A program made the position numbers and the translations under genes. This document shows, in pieces, positions 39,201-50,273 of a stretch of DNA of 64,000 nt (the first letter of the stretch is position 1; every line of letters begins with the position of its first letter). Source of the DNA: Prinsepia uniflora (Eukaryota > Streptophyta > Magnoliopsida > Rosales > Rosaceae); NCBI GenBank assembly GCA_032719365.1, contig CM064873.1:2390501-2454500 (forward strand), given 5' to 3'. The notes beneath the pieces were generated by a model, which was not told where the DNA came from, ran no database searches, and saw only the letters and a program-made list of their open reading frames with translations.

Positions 39201-39894
39201 CTGCAACAAGACCATTGAAGCTTTACTGAAACGGTATGGTGTCACTCATCGAGTATCTACACCTTACCATCCTCAAACGAGTGGAATGGCGGAAGTCAGT
39301 AATAGAGAGATCAAGAAGATACTAGAGCGAACTGTGGGTCCTAATCGAAAGGATTGGAGCCAACGGTTGGATGATGCACTTTGGGCATACAGGACGGCCT
39401 ACAAAACACCTATAGGAATGTCTCCCTATAGGTTGGTGTACGGTAAAGCATGTCACCTTCCGGTGGAACTAGAGCATAAAGCATGGTGGGCCGTCAAAAC
39501 GTTCAACATCAAGCTAGATGACGCCGGTCTGCATCGAAAGCTCCAGCTGAGTGAGCTTGAGGAAATCAGAAATGATGCATTTGAAAGCACTCTGATCTAC
39601 AAGGAAAAGGCAAAGGCATTTCATGACAAACAGATCAGGAGTAAAGCATTTGACATTGGCCAGAAAGTTTTGCTTTTCAACTCTCGGCTTAGACTCTTTC
39701 CTGGTAAGTTATGTTCTAGATGGGTAGGACCTTTTGTTATCACTAATATTTTTGCCCATGGAGCCATACAGATAAAACACGTTGGAACTGGAAAAGAGTT
39801 CAAGGTCAATGGCCATAGATTGAAGCCTTATATCGAGGCAATTGGCGAGCACGATGTGGAGTCAGAAAGAGTGCTACGACGTCCCATCAGATAA
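21295..39894 (+). CDS. Athila gag-pol polyprotein, split by the nested insertion
   Basis: The segments are 21295..23428 and 36518..39894. Once the nested element and one copy of its CCAGC duplication are discounted, the frame is continuous over 5,511 nt (1,836 residues) with no stop. Gag contains ELKSGVLHQLPKFRG and EDPHKHL, and a CX2CX3HX4C knuckle (CSICSQGHLEEQC). The aspartic protease has the DLGAS active site near residue 660. RT follows, with FMDD near residue 1119. RNase H has CDAS, EKELLAVV and TDHAALKYL. Integrase has a zinc finger (CHSHACGGHFGS..CDKCQ) and a catalytic core (WGIDFMGPFP, ISDGGSHF, SNREIKKIL). The insertion lies just after the protease region, so this copy cannot make the full polyprotein now. 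Confidence 0.93.
23424..23428. repeat. Left target duplication of the nested solo LTR (CCAGC)
   Basis: CCAGC precedes TGTCAGG and is repeated at 36513-36517 after ...GTTGTTACA. Confidence 0.88.
23624..23628. repeat. Left target duplication of the LARD-like element (CACAG)
   Basis: CACAG is found here and at 33647-33651, directly outside the two 3,332-bp LTRs. Confidence 0.9.
23629..26960 (-). repeat. LARD-like element, 3' LTR
   Basis: TG..CA bounded, and the same length as its partner at 30315-33646. It contains short palindromic words between 24531 and 24960 and the ACGCGCC-rich block at 25445-25500. Confidence 0.92.
26961..30314 (-). other. LARD-like element, internal region without recognisable genes
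   Basis: All frames here are short, and I find no protease, RT or integrase motif. At the 3' edge on the minus strand, a frame ends GISGTKFFKEGRL just before the LTR. This resembles the conserved last residues of Tekay/Del-type chromovirus polyproteins (..FRGRN-type ends), so the interior probably kept only the ends of an autonomous parent. Confidence 0.7.
30300..30311 (-). other. Primer binding site of the LARD-like element
   Basis: On the minus strand TGGTATCAGAGC lies three bases inside the 5' LTR. This is the usual initiator-Met tRNA type site of plant LTR elements. Confidence 0.85.
30315..33646 (-). repeat. LARD-like element, 5' LTR
   Basis: 3,332 bp, equal in length to the copy at 23629-26960 and near identical. 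Confidence 0.92.
34018..34230. repeat. Array of CCGAGTCTTTAAACTC / CCGGGTCTTTAAACCC words in the inner solo LTR
   Basis: About eight copies of a 14-16 bp imperfect palindrome are separated by short spacers. The homologous array in the plus-oriented relative is at 52660-52859. Confidence 0.85.
36513..36517. repeat. Right target duplication of the nested solo LTR (CCAGC)
   Basis: CCAGC, identical to 23424-23428. The Athila pol frame resumes after it. Confidence 0.88.
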
Positions 39895-41773
39895 ACTAAA
39901 TTTGGTCTAGGCTGGATGGACGTTAAACTTCAAGCGCTTGTTGGGAGGCAACCCAATGTGTTCGCGAGTGTGAAGGAGTCATCAACACAGATTTGCTTTC
40001 TTTCAACCCTTCACTCTCTTTTATGTTTTTCTTTCTTATTTCATTTTCTTAAATCATCTTCCTTACTTTGATTCTATGTTTAAATTACTTCGTATTTTCC
40101 TACATTGAGGACAATGTAGAATTTAAGTGTGGGGGAATGGTTTACAAATTTATTTGTGCATTTGAAATTGTTTTATTAAGTCTTTCTTAATTTTCAATTG
40201 TTTTATTTCTTTCTCCAAAAAAAAAAAAAATTATTATTGCTTTCTTGAGTCTTTTTGTTTTAACGTAGTGTTTTTACGAATCATCAAGTTGCCCTTTTAC
40301 TTGTCAATGATATAAGTGAATGGAAATGATTATGTTATGGTCATAAAGATAATCACTACAACTTGAATTTGTTTGTTAATATTTTGTGATTAAGTGTTAC
40401 TACTTGAAGATAATGCATGTAAATTGGTACATAAATAAGCATGATATAATAAGTATGAATCATTTGAACCTTATGTGAGCTTTAGAACTTATATACATCT
40501 TTGATGAGTGATTCATAAGTTCTTTGTTTAAATTGATATACATATGCCTCATAACTGCTTGCCATAGCTTTTAATGAACTCTAGAGCACTAGAACTTATT
40601 CTATGTGATTTTCAAAGCTTTTAAGTCAATAAATTCTCTGATTTTGGAAATGATTAAGGCATTAGGGTTAACACCACAAATTCAAACATCCATGTTCCCT
40701 ATTTTGTGCGCACAAGTTGCGACCCCCTTAGTTTTACCCCTTTTGAGCCCACATTAAGCCTTTCTTTCCTCACCATGATTATCTAAACACTTGAGCTTAG
40801 TATAGACATCTTTTACCTTTGTTCCAAGGACTCGGTTGAAGACTTAATGATTATGTAAAGAGAAAATGATGATATTGAAAGACTTTTATGTGTATTTTGT
40901 GGATTTACTTACTCAAACATTGTTGTATTTTTGACACATGTTATTACCTTGATATATGAAAAAAAAAATGAAAAAAAATAAAAATAAAAAAAAAAGAGAA
41001 GAAAAAAAGAAAGAAAGATATATTGAAATTTTTATCAAGGTAATAAGGTTTGATTATGAATGTTTGAGTTAAGTCCTTTACATTTGTAAATCCGGCACAA
41101 AGAATGAATTCGAGGCCCAACAAGATGAAATTAGGCCTATGTTCGAAGGGATGGATTACTGACATCATTGCACTAAGGTTGGGAAGTTATGATACGTTTT
41201 GGGAGTCTATTAAGTCTTGGAACGAATTTGAGCACCACTTGTCCTATATATTCCTTGCCTCTAAACTTAGCCTCATTACAACCTTCGTAAAGACCTTATG
41301 ATCCTTAAGATGGTAAATTTTGATTAGTTGAGTCAATCACTTGAGTAAGCTTATGGTTTTGGTTCATTTGTGCAAGTATGTTTTGTTTTTATCTTGAGGT
41401 GTTTGTTTGAAATTTTGCAAAAGTACTTCATTTCGATTATGTGAGTATTTCTCACATACGTTGAGTGCAAACACAAACCCTCACAAAATTGAGTGAATTT
41501 ATGAGTGCATATCCTTGTGAGTTGATTCATACTTGTCTTATTCGTGCAGAACTCCATTTCACCATATTTACTCATTATCTTACTTGTTGAACATTTTGTT
41601 ACCATATATTAACTTTTGAATTCCATTTGCTTAAATGTTTTAAGTGAAAATCTTTTATGCCATGATTATAACAATGAAATTTGAGACAAATGGTTAAGGG
41701 TCTACTTGTTTTAAATTCGTAGTTTGATTTTAGTATTTGCTAGGGACTATCAAAGTTTAAGTGTGGGGGTATT
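39895..41773 (+). other. Athila 3' non-coding region
   Basis: About 1.9 kb between the pol stop and the 3' LTR. It contains GTTGGGAGGCAACCCA (near 39938), an 8-bp-stem hairpin at 40100-40119, a first polypurine word TTTAAGTGTGGGGG at 40122-40135, and the terminal one at 41756-41769. No env-like frame is seen. Confidence 0.65.
41756..41769 (+). other. Polypurine tract of the Athila element
   Basis: TTTAAGTGTGGGGG followed by TATT directly precedes the TGATAGG start of the 3' LTR. Confidence 0.75.
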
Positions 41774-43652
41774 TGATAGGACGTTAAATAAGCATTATTT
41801 TATATTATTTTATACCCTTTATACTTGACTTTTAATATTAAAATATTAAATAAATTGATAAAATAAATTATTTTGTGATTTTTATGTTTAGAAAAATAAA
41901 GGTTGTAATTTGGAGTATTTTTGACGAAAGAATCGTTTCGATCGGAATTATAACGAATAAAATATGGACGAAATTCGGTGGAATAATTAATTTAGTTATA
42001 TTTTAATTAAATTAATTAATGCAGCCCAAACCCAATTATTTTTGCAGCCCAGCCCGTCGCCAAGTGGCCTGGCCCAGCGCGTCAGCCCAATCCGGTTTGT
42101 TCAGCCCGGCCCGTGCAGCCCAGTTCCTCCAGCCCAGGCCCGCGTCGCGTGTCAGCCCAGCTCGCTCCAGGCCCGCGTCGCGCGTCAGCCCGCGTGCAGC
42201 CCAGTTCCTCCAGCCCAGATTCAATTCGGCGCTCTCCTGCCGAAGCTCTGTTCTCTCCTTCAGCGCGTTCCCGCCGAACCGCAAGCCTTCCATTCAGCAG
42301 CCTGCTGCCGAATTTCCTGCCCTCTTTTCCAGCAAACACCCACTTAATTTCCAGCCATTTCCAACAACTTTCCAACCCAATTTTACAACTTTACAACTCA
42401 AACCACCTCTAAACATCATCACAAATCTTTATTACTCATCATTCCATTATTCCATTTTTTTTATTGTATTTTTATATTATTTTTGGTAGCTTTCTCCACC
42501 TATAAATAGGAGTTGATTTTACTTGTTGAAATCACTTCCAAGTAGCACAAAATTGAGCTTCTTTTAGGAGAAATCTTGGCCAAATAGTTCCAATACAATT
42601 TTGAGAGTTCAAGTCCGAATTTCCTTGTTTAATCTTCTTCCATCTTCATAAGGTTCCAGCCGCTGTTCGGTGTTCCTTGTGAAAAACAATCCATTGTTCT
42701 CATCCAATCTGAAAAGTGTAACATTTGCTCTCCATTCTCTTAAACTCTTTTATTTGTTATTGGTTCTAATTATAATGCAATATATGTATTGGTTTCTCCT
42801 TCCTATCTTTGGTGAAAATTGAGTATAATCTCCATGTGTTTTACTTTCTAAAAATCATTCACTTCTTACATTTTAGAGCTTAAACTTCATTTCGAAACTA
42901 AATGTTGATCCGCTGTTCGGGGCATTTAGAGTAGATTTGGAGAGATTTAATGTATGACCGCTGTTCGGCGCATTAAATCACAAACTTAAGGTAATTATAT
43001 TATGAGTAAAAATCCGCTGTTCGGTGCATTTATAATATGAATGATGTATGAAGAAATATGAGTTTGTGAAGGTATAATTTCGTGATTAATTCAAATATTT
43101 GCAATTGTAGTATGTTGTTGAAGTTTGTGTTTACGGGAAGTCTACTTTGTGCATAAGTTAGAATAGAAATAGAATGAGTTTATCTATGCTTTTACTTATT
43201 TACATAATTACAAACCTCTTCAAAACCCCCCTTGTTTATTCTTTATTCTTTTATTCTTTGATGCTTTTATTCTTTCATTCCTTTATTATTTAATTTATTG
43301 ATTCTTTGATTAATTAATTCCTTTATTCTTTGATTAACTAAGTCCTTTATTCTTCTATTATTTCATTCTTTAATTCGTTAATTTATTAATTCTTTGTAAT
43401 TCATTAATTTATTATTATCTTGTTCATCTATTCTTTAATTTATTAATTCTTTGATTGTTTAATTCTTTTATTATTTAATTCTCTAATTCATTATTCTTTT
43501 ATTCATAATCCACTAACATATTATTAATGTTCCCTAATTTCCCCGGTTAAGAACGATCCCTACTTATCAATACTACATCTACACAAAAAGGGTTTAAATT
43601 GCATAACACTCGAATTACATGTTTAATTTAATGCGTAGTTTGGGCGTAGTCA
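41774..43652 (+). repeat. 3' LTR of the Athila element
   Basis: 1,879 bp and near identical to 18117-20010. It is 15 bp shorter because of one repeat-unit loss in the TTTATTC tract. The TATA box is at 42501, and CCGCTGTTCGG words recur from 42660. Confidence 0.95.
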
Positions 43653-43657
43653 GCCGT
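43653..43657. repeat. Right target duplication of the Athila element (GCCGT)
   Basis: GCCGT, identical to 18112-18116. Confidence 0.93.
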
Positions 43658-44083
43658 GCCGGGCGGCTGGAAGAGGCGGAAGAGCTCATCATGTCACTTC
43701 CGGAAAACACTAATTCGGTTGTATGGGGTGCATTACTCAGTGCTTGCCGGAAGCACGGTGACCTGCGGAGGGGGAGCCTTGCATTCAAGCACTTGACTGA
43801 ACTTGAGCCAATGTCTGGTGACAGATATAAACTTGCAGGTCTTATGTTTGCTAAAGTTGGGGAAAAAGAAAATGCAACTAAAATTAGGAGGCTTATCAGA
43901 GAAAATGACTTGGAAACAACTAAAGGTTTGAGCTTTATCCAAATAGATGGTGCAATCCATGAGTTTGAGGCAGGGACTATTAATCATAGCAAGCACAAAG
44001 AAATCTACGACATGTGGAAGAGTGTTCATAGATTATTACACATGGATGAATATCATGAATTTGAAGTTGGAATTCGATTGTAG
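43658..44083 (+). pseudogene. PPR protein pseudogene, 3' part
   Basis: Directly after the insertion the PPR frame resumes as GRLEEAEELIMSLPENTNSVVWGALLSACRKHGD and runs through an E/E+-like tail (ELEPMSGDRYKLAGLMFAKVG, KGLSFIQIDGAIHEFEAG) to a stop at 44081-44083. With the 5' part at 16885-18116 it gives one E-type PLS PPR gene interrupted by the Athila element. The 3' part alone has no lesion. Confidence 0.88.
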
Positions 44084-44504
44084 CCTACGTTTTTGAGAGG
44101 CCAGAGATTCTTCACATTGTATCATGTTAAAAGTTGTTTATGCAATGCAATTATGAGGTCACAAACCCTGCATATACAATTTCATACTCATAAAAGCCTC
44201 AGCATACTTCAATCCATTCAGAATATAATATACGCTTGTGGTACTTGTAGTTTACTGAAAGCTGAATCGCATCATTGGACACTCAAATTGCATGCGTTTT
44301 TAATTTAGGAAGCGCTTTTATTCTAGGACAATCAATCATTAAGAATTACTAATATACGACGAGAAAACCTCTCAAATTGCAGCTTGTTCTTTAAAAAGCC
44401 TCTCTTCTCTAAGTTATAAGAGAATAACCTGGAGCACCTCCATAACCATCATCATATCTTTTATAGGCCGCGGGAGTGCTCCATAAATAATCCAGATTAA
44501 CTAT

Positions 44505-47500
44505 TCACCACATGAGCTTGGCCTTAGACTTCTGCTGGAACTGTTTCTTTTTCACGCACCAAGGACCAGGGAAGGTGCTAACCTGTATTATTACCCAGTA
44601 AATCATATTAAAAAATTGTGCAACTCCACAATCACAAGTCAAAAGGAGAAAGCCAGATATCCGGTATTGTTCTAAAACTAAACGTAAGACTTGTACTATA
44701 ATTTTATATGATCATTCAGGAGAAGGATTTCTTCTAAAGATGATTTGATGTCAATATATGCAATGTAATGTTCGCATAATTCCAAACACATATATTGAGG
44801 TAGTGAGAGAGCGTACATTGCTGATCAGCTTGCCCCCAAACCATGCACTATCGCCACCATACGGAGGAGGAGTGACTGTGATTCCTTTGGACATAGATGG
44901 AGGGAGAAGTCCATGCAATTCCCTCTCTAACCTTCCTGATAAAAAGTTATTGAAATAAAAGGGAATATAGAGCTACTTCAGTAAGTTTCTGGTTTCACAA
45001 TCTATAGTATCACAAAAGATATAGAGAAATTGCCTGTAATTGATTGATACCTGCAACTCCCGGTAAGCATGCACTGCCTCCTGACAAAACTACATTCTTG
45101 AACCAAGAATCATCATCGGTTAGTTCTGCAGAATGGCAATGGTCCATACAAAGAGCGACAGCCTGGTGCAATCCCATAGTACACCTATACAAAACAACAA
45201 ATCAAAATTATCCATAGATGACAGAAATTTCTTAAATCTACGAATATCTAAAACTTTAGTATGGTACTTACACTCCTGCTAGCCGTGGCTGGAATAAGAT
45301 TTCTCCGGTTTGAAACCGCTCTTTTGAAAGAGTAAACCAACCTTCTCCAGTGGCTTCAAATGATGCTTGCGTGTTTTTAGATAGCTCAGCTTCATAATCA
45401 GCAGCTACATAACATAGTTTCTGAATGGCAGTCAACAACAGAACATTAACCAACTTTGATTAAAGTTTCTATAATGAAATTAAGAAACACTGATACATGA
45501 ACCGAAAAATGCTTTCTTTCTTAATTTTCTATATTCCAATCCTTGACCCCAAAAAACATGGGCAAACTGAACTTCTTGTACCATGTTGTTGTGCTTACTC
45601 GGTAACTTTCTACTTATCATTACACCAAAAATTTCCCATAGGCAACGATCACATCAGAAGAAGAAAATAAAATTAGAACTAGAACTTGTGCTTATAAAAT
45701 TATTGCATGGTACTGATTGCGAAGGACAGCTATACCTCTTTCAGAGTCCGAACTGTGTACAGTGATTCAAAATTGATATTGTTCTGTTGCATTAGCTCCC
45801 TGAGGTGCCCGGTAAGTTTTAATGCTCCTAATCCCATAAATTCCACACCCACCTTGCGCATTACTTTACCATTTAAAACTGTAAACACGGTAGTAATGCA
45901 TAAGTACAAATTTCAAATAATCCCAAGCAACCAAATGAAATTGGAAATGAAAATCAGCGGGAGAATTTTTCTAGAGAATATCTAAAGAACCTAAAACAAA
46001 AACCATGCCTAGAACTACAAGTCAGATAATGCTAGCTAAAAACAACAGGTAAAGTGGCATTTGAAAAAAACTAATATAAAAGGACTAACCAATAATGTCT
46101 CATTCATAACTGTGAAGAAAACAAATTAAATACAATTTTAACAGAGAAAATGTGCACTTTTCCGAAGAAAGTATTAAGTATGACCTGAGATATACTTTTC
46201 AGTAGTTATTATTACTGACATCACGAGGACATTGAGATAAAAATTAGGATAGCTTACTTGGAACAATAGAAGTGACCTGGAAACCAATGTTTACAACAAT
46301 TCCAGAAGTTCTTCTTGCTGCATACAAAGCTAAAGTTGCCTACAGTTTCAAACCCAGGCAGTGAATACAGGATACAGAGTTTCTATTTCCATTCTTCCCT
46401 ATGATTTTATCAGACAGAATATACCATCATGGAGATTGGAGGGGAAGGGGAAGATTCTACCTGGTTAATGGCACAAACAGCAGGAACATTCATGTCAAAG
46501 AGTACTCTATATACAGCTTCTTTGAGCTGCCGTCTTGATGCTTTTGCAGATTCAGTATCTAGACCAAAAAGAAAAAAGCACTTCAAGTGGATGAAGAGCA
46601 TACCTCATGAAGGATAAAGACCACGATCATACCACAGATAATTGATCAACCAGTACAAGATATAACTTTAGGGGCCATTCATAGATATCAACTCACCATC
46701 ATAATGACATATTGGTAAAGACACAACCACAGGCTGCATAGATGGTTTCACCTGCAACCTAAATAGAGACATAATTACATATCAGCTACACCCACGATCT
46801 AAGATTCAAAGGCAATGCATCAATATTACGACAGACGTGCATATAAGTTCAGTCTCTTATGTACTTCTAACATGAAGCTTCAGTGGAAAAGTATAGTAAT
46901 TGATCACTTGTTTTAACTAATAGATTCAGTAAAAAGTGAGAGATTAGCATCAAGAAGAATAGCTACAAGGTTTTGAGTGGTACACCAAAAGTAATGAAAA
47001 CTAACTTTATAGGTAGACACACCTGCTATAAATAGTCACATAAAAATGGCGGAGTTTAGAGTACATCGGGGACTCAACATTACTAAATTCCTGCAAAACA
47101 GATCACTTCACCAAACACCTCACCAAAAAAGTTGCTGACCGCCCAGATGAACAGGCATGGCAACAAAAATCCATATTATGAAACTAATATTGTATGCATT
47201 TATCGAAACTGTATGAAAAAAAACTTCAAACTGTGAGCTAAACAAATACCTCACCAAAAAAGTTGCTGACCGGCCAGATGGACAAGCATATTTACTCCAG
47301 CCAAACTTGCAATAGCCAGATCCGCCTTCCGAAGAAATGTTAAGGGAAAATGAGGGAAATTTTTATGTAGAAACTAGATAAACCCCAAGAGTTCATTAAC
47401 AAAATTATGATCATATATCTAAGCATATCCTTTTGGATAGTAAACGACACTCATACTCAAATATTGATAGCTCTAGGTTCACATGCTTCTTAACAACTAA

Positions 47501-48500
47501 AAAAACGAAGCTATGATTTTTTGATATGGGAATGATAAAAGAAAACAAACGTGAGCATTCTCAAGAATGATAGATTGTGAATGGATAAAGAGATTGGAGA
47601 CATTCACCATCAATAATAACACAACCGGGAACCTGCTTTCGTTGACCATAAATAGCCATGAAGGACAACTTGGGCGTATGACCCCAGAATGGTCTGCAAT
47701 ACAAATTGCATTTCAATCAGTCAGAAAAAAAAAAAATCAATAGACAAGTTTTCCTCACTAAAGTATAAATGTGGCACTTTCTTCACATAGATAATAGAAC
47801 AAGTAGACTGACCCATTGAAATCTCATTTACAATCCTGACATTTCCTAAGCTTGGCTATTTCAAAAACACACTTCTTTTTTTTATCATAAAGGCTTGAAC
47901 TTTGAGAAACCGAGATTTTCTCTTAGCAAAATCCCGAAGTTCAAAATAATTTGAATGAAATTTTTTTCATTAAATGAATAATTTTACACACTAGAACTCA
48001 TCAACTGAGCTGCCACCAAGACTTGAACCCAAAACTTTTCACCGAGTAAAAACTCCCAATAACAATAATTCGACTTCAATTTCTTGAATTCAATTAATAA
48101 CAACAGAGTAATTGGAACTACAAAATTTTCCAAATTGATAAGTGGGAAAGTCTTGAAATTGAACATACTGCAGAGGATAACCGGATCTGAAATGGGTCTC
48201 TGCGAAAAGAATGGAGTCCCAGTGAGGCTCTTCCTGCTTCTGATTCTGCATAAAGAATATCCACAGCTCATTGTCGGAGACCAGAAACCTCCAACCCTTG
48301 CACGCAACGCTCAATTTCGCTGATTCCTTGGGCCCCACCAGTCTCAATATTTGCATCAATACGTCCGTCGGTAGACGATCGAACGCCCCCAAACACGCAG
48401 TCGCTGACAACCTCGTCGAAGACGATAGCGACGTTGACTCCGAGCTCGAACACTTGCGGCTCGACACCGACTCCCATATTTTTCTGATCAAAGTCGTCAT
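44505..48500 (-). CDS. ARP8: Actin-related protein 8 (F-box/actin hybrid)
   Basis: Twelve exons, read leftward, join in frame to 473 residues (Arabidopsis ARP8 has 471): 48500-48169, 47693-47608, 47325-47255, 47090-47023, 46758-46697, 46558-46461, 46339-46258, 45878-45736, 45420-45272, 45184-45051, 44935-44817 and 44582-44505. An N-terminal F-box (LGAFDRLPTDVLMQILRLV..LSVACKGW..W) is followed by an actin fold with GGSGYCKFGWSKYA, TESAKASRRQLKEAV, RRTSGIVVNIGFQV, GEGWFTLSKERFQTGEILFQPRLAG and VVLSGGSACLPG. It ends PGPWCVKKKQF..KLMW. ARP8 is plant-specific and nucleolar in Arabidopsis, and its F-box suggests an SCF link. The start at 48500 (MTTLIRKIW) matches the family; an in-frame ATG at 48521 would add seven residues. 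Confidence 0.94.
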
Positions 48501-48620
48501 AGTCGGTCTGGCGAACACCAATGAATGTTGTGAAGGATTTTCTCGGTAAATTTGGCGACAAAATTAGTTTCCATGGAAACAAACGAGAGATTGGGTAGCT
48601 GCCTCTGTCCGAATCCAGCA

Positions 48621-49985
48621 TGTGAATGGATGGATGAATATGATGACTTGGAGGCTCACGTTATGGACACGTGGAGATTTGGGAGCCTCTTGGCTGCTGT
48701 CTGAGTTGGCTATATCTCAATTCACTTCGGCTACGCACGTCGAGATATTATTATTGGGAGGGGCGTTTGGCTGGTAAATTTTAAAATTATTAAGAATTTA
48801 ATAAATAATGAAATTAAATTAATGGAAAATAGTTTATTAGAATTGTGAAATTTTATAGTGAAATTTATATTTAGATAATATAAAAGTAAAATTAAATTTA
48901 AACATGTAATTTAATATTTATATATATATAATCGTTATAACTTATAAGAATGCAATTTTGAAAATGGCACATTTTTGTATAAAATTTAATCTTGAGATTT
49001 ATAGCATCTAAATTTCAAATTTTTTATTTTCTTATAATTTGACATTTCTATATTTATGTATCAAAATAAAAGAACTAGTGTATAGCAAACTTAAAATTCT
49101 ATTTTTTCTAACAAGTCTCATATTTCTTTTCCACATCTAAACACACCATCTCGGTATGTTTGGATAAGAGGAAGAATATGAGATTGCTAAAAATTTAGAA
49201 TTTCAAGTTTTTAATATACCAATTCTCTCGTTTGGATACATAAATATACAAATTTAAGATTTTAAGAGAAAAAAAAAAAATTAGAATTTGGATGGCACAA
49301 ATCTCAAGTCTACATTTCATATAAAATGTGTTATTTTCAAAATTCCATATTTATAACTACTGTTTATATATGAACTTAAATTACATGTTTAAATTTCATT
49401 ATACTTTTATATTACCCAAACATAAACCTCTATAAATTCAAGAAAACTAATTTCCGGAATTTTAAGTTCCATCATTTGATAAATACTTAGTAATCTTACA
49501 AATTTTTATCCAACATACATCCTTGCAATTATTTTAATTTTTATATACTCTATATAAGTTCTTATACTCATAATTTATATTTCATTAACTGTAATATGCA
49601 TAAATAAATGTCAAAATAACAAGAAATTCCAATCAATACAAAATAAGTGAGCTCTATTATACTTAATTTTTTATTATTTTATTATTATTTTGTCTCACAT
49701 TTGAAGTGAACGAGTGCCCCCCAACCCACCCGTTAGGTGCATCCTTGATAATGGTGAGAAAGGATGTAGTAGCAATGCTTTCCGCCTCCTCGACCAATCT
49801 CAAATGTTATAGTTTAATCTTAAAATTTTGAAAAATCAAAATTCTTTCTTCAAACTGCAATATCATATTTTAACATTTAAATTTCATATATTACATAGTC
49901 TTAATATAATAAAATGTAATATTTTTGTTGATCTGAAAATAACATGTAATAATAAGATGCTATTTTTTCGAGTGAGAGTTGTTTT
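48621..49985. other. Intergenic AT-rich DNA, no gene seen
   Basis: ARP8 and whatever lies upstream are separated by AT-rich DNA with no coding frame. Complementary-looking AT-rich stretches (about 48780-49130 and 49140-49510) suggest an old decayed transposon or foldback, but I cannot define ends. Confidence 0.4.
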
Positions 49986-50268
49986 GTGTGTATTGTCATG
50001 ACTCGACTCCCCTAATACGATATTATCCATTTTGGGTCCAGCCTTTAGGGTTTTGTTCTTGAGAACTCACGCGTAACTTTCCAGTGGGTCACCTATCCTG
50101 AGATTTCTCCAACCCAAACTCGCTTAATTTTGGAGTTCCAACTAAACCCAAAACCAACGAGCTCCCAAAAGGCCTCATGCTTGGAAGATACATGCTCACG
50201 CATATAAGACACTTCACTTTTCCCTCCTCGAGCGATGTAGGATTATTCACCAGTCTTACTTCCCAAGC
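49986..50268 (-). mobile_element. Retroelement remnant (left part), split by a solo LTR
   Basis: Sequence from about 49998 up to the TCACG site continues after the solo LTR at 53408-53515. On the minus strand the right edge reads TATCAGAGCTAGACCCC, like an LTR end plus tRNA-Met primer site. The text resembles a common plant LTR/UTR remnant. No coding capacity is seen. Confidence 0.5.
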
Positions 50269-50273
50269 TCACG
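50269..50273. repeat. Left target duplication of solo LTR (TCACG)
   Basis: TCACG is found here and at 53403-53407. Confidence 0.88.

Larger units (their letters stand above)
18117..43652 (+). mobile_element. Athila-type Ty3/gypsy LTR retrotransposon (contains nested insertion 23429-36512)
   Basis: LTRs TGATAGG...GTAGTCA flank a tRNA-Asp type primer site, one gag-pol frame and a polypurine tract, in that order. A 5-bp GCCGT duplication surrounds the element. Without the 13-kb nested insertion and its extra 5-bp duplication, the element is about 12.4 kb. The RT sequence (WVSPVQVVPKKSG, RKDHFPLPFIDQMLERL, FMDDFSVFG) and the tRNA-Asp primer site point to the Athila lineage. There is about 1.9 kb of non-coding DNA between pol and the 3' LTR and no env-like frame. 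Confidence 0.95.

Noticed and set aside
36505..39894. Independent pol gene starting at 36505
   Set aside because: The apparent start lies in the LTR end of the nested element. The real frame continues from gag-protease at 23428.
39895..41773. Env-like gene between Athila pol and the 3' LTR
   Set aside because: Only short, composition-driven frames are present; no signal peptide or transmembrane pattern of env-like proteins.
48084..48549. Plus-strand frames overlapping ARP8 exon 1
   Set aside because: They are antisense shadows of a well-supported exon with F-box similarity.
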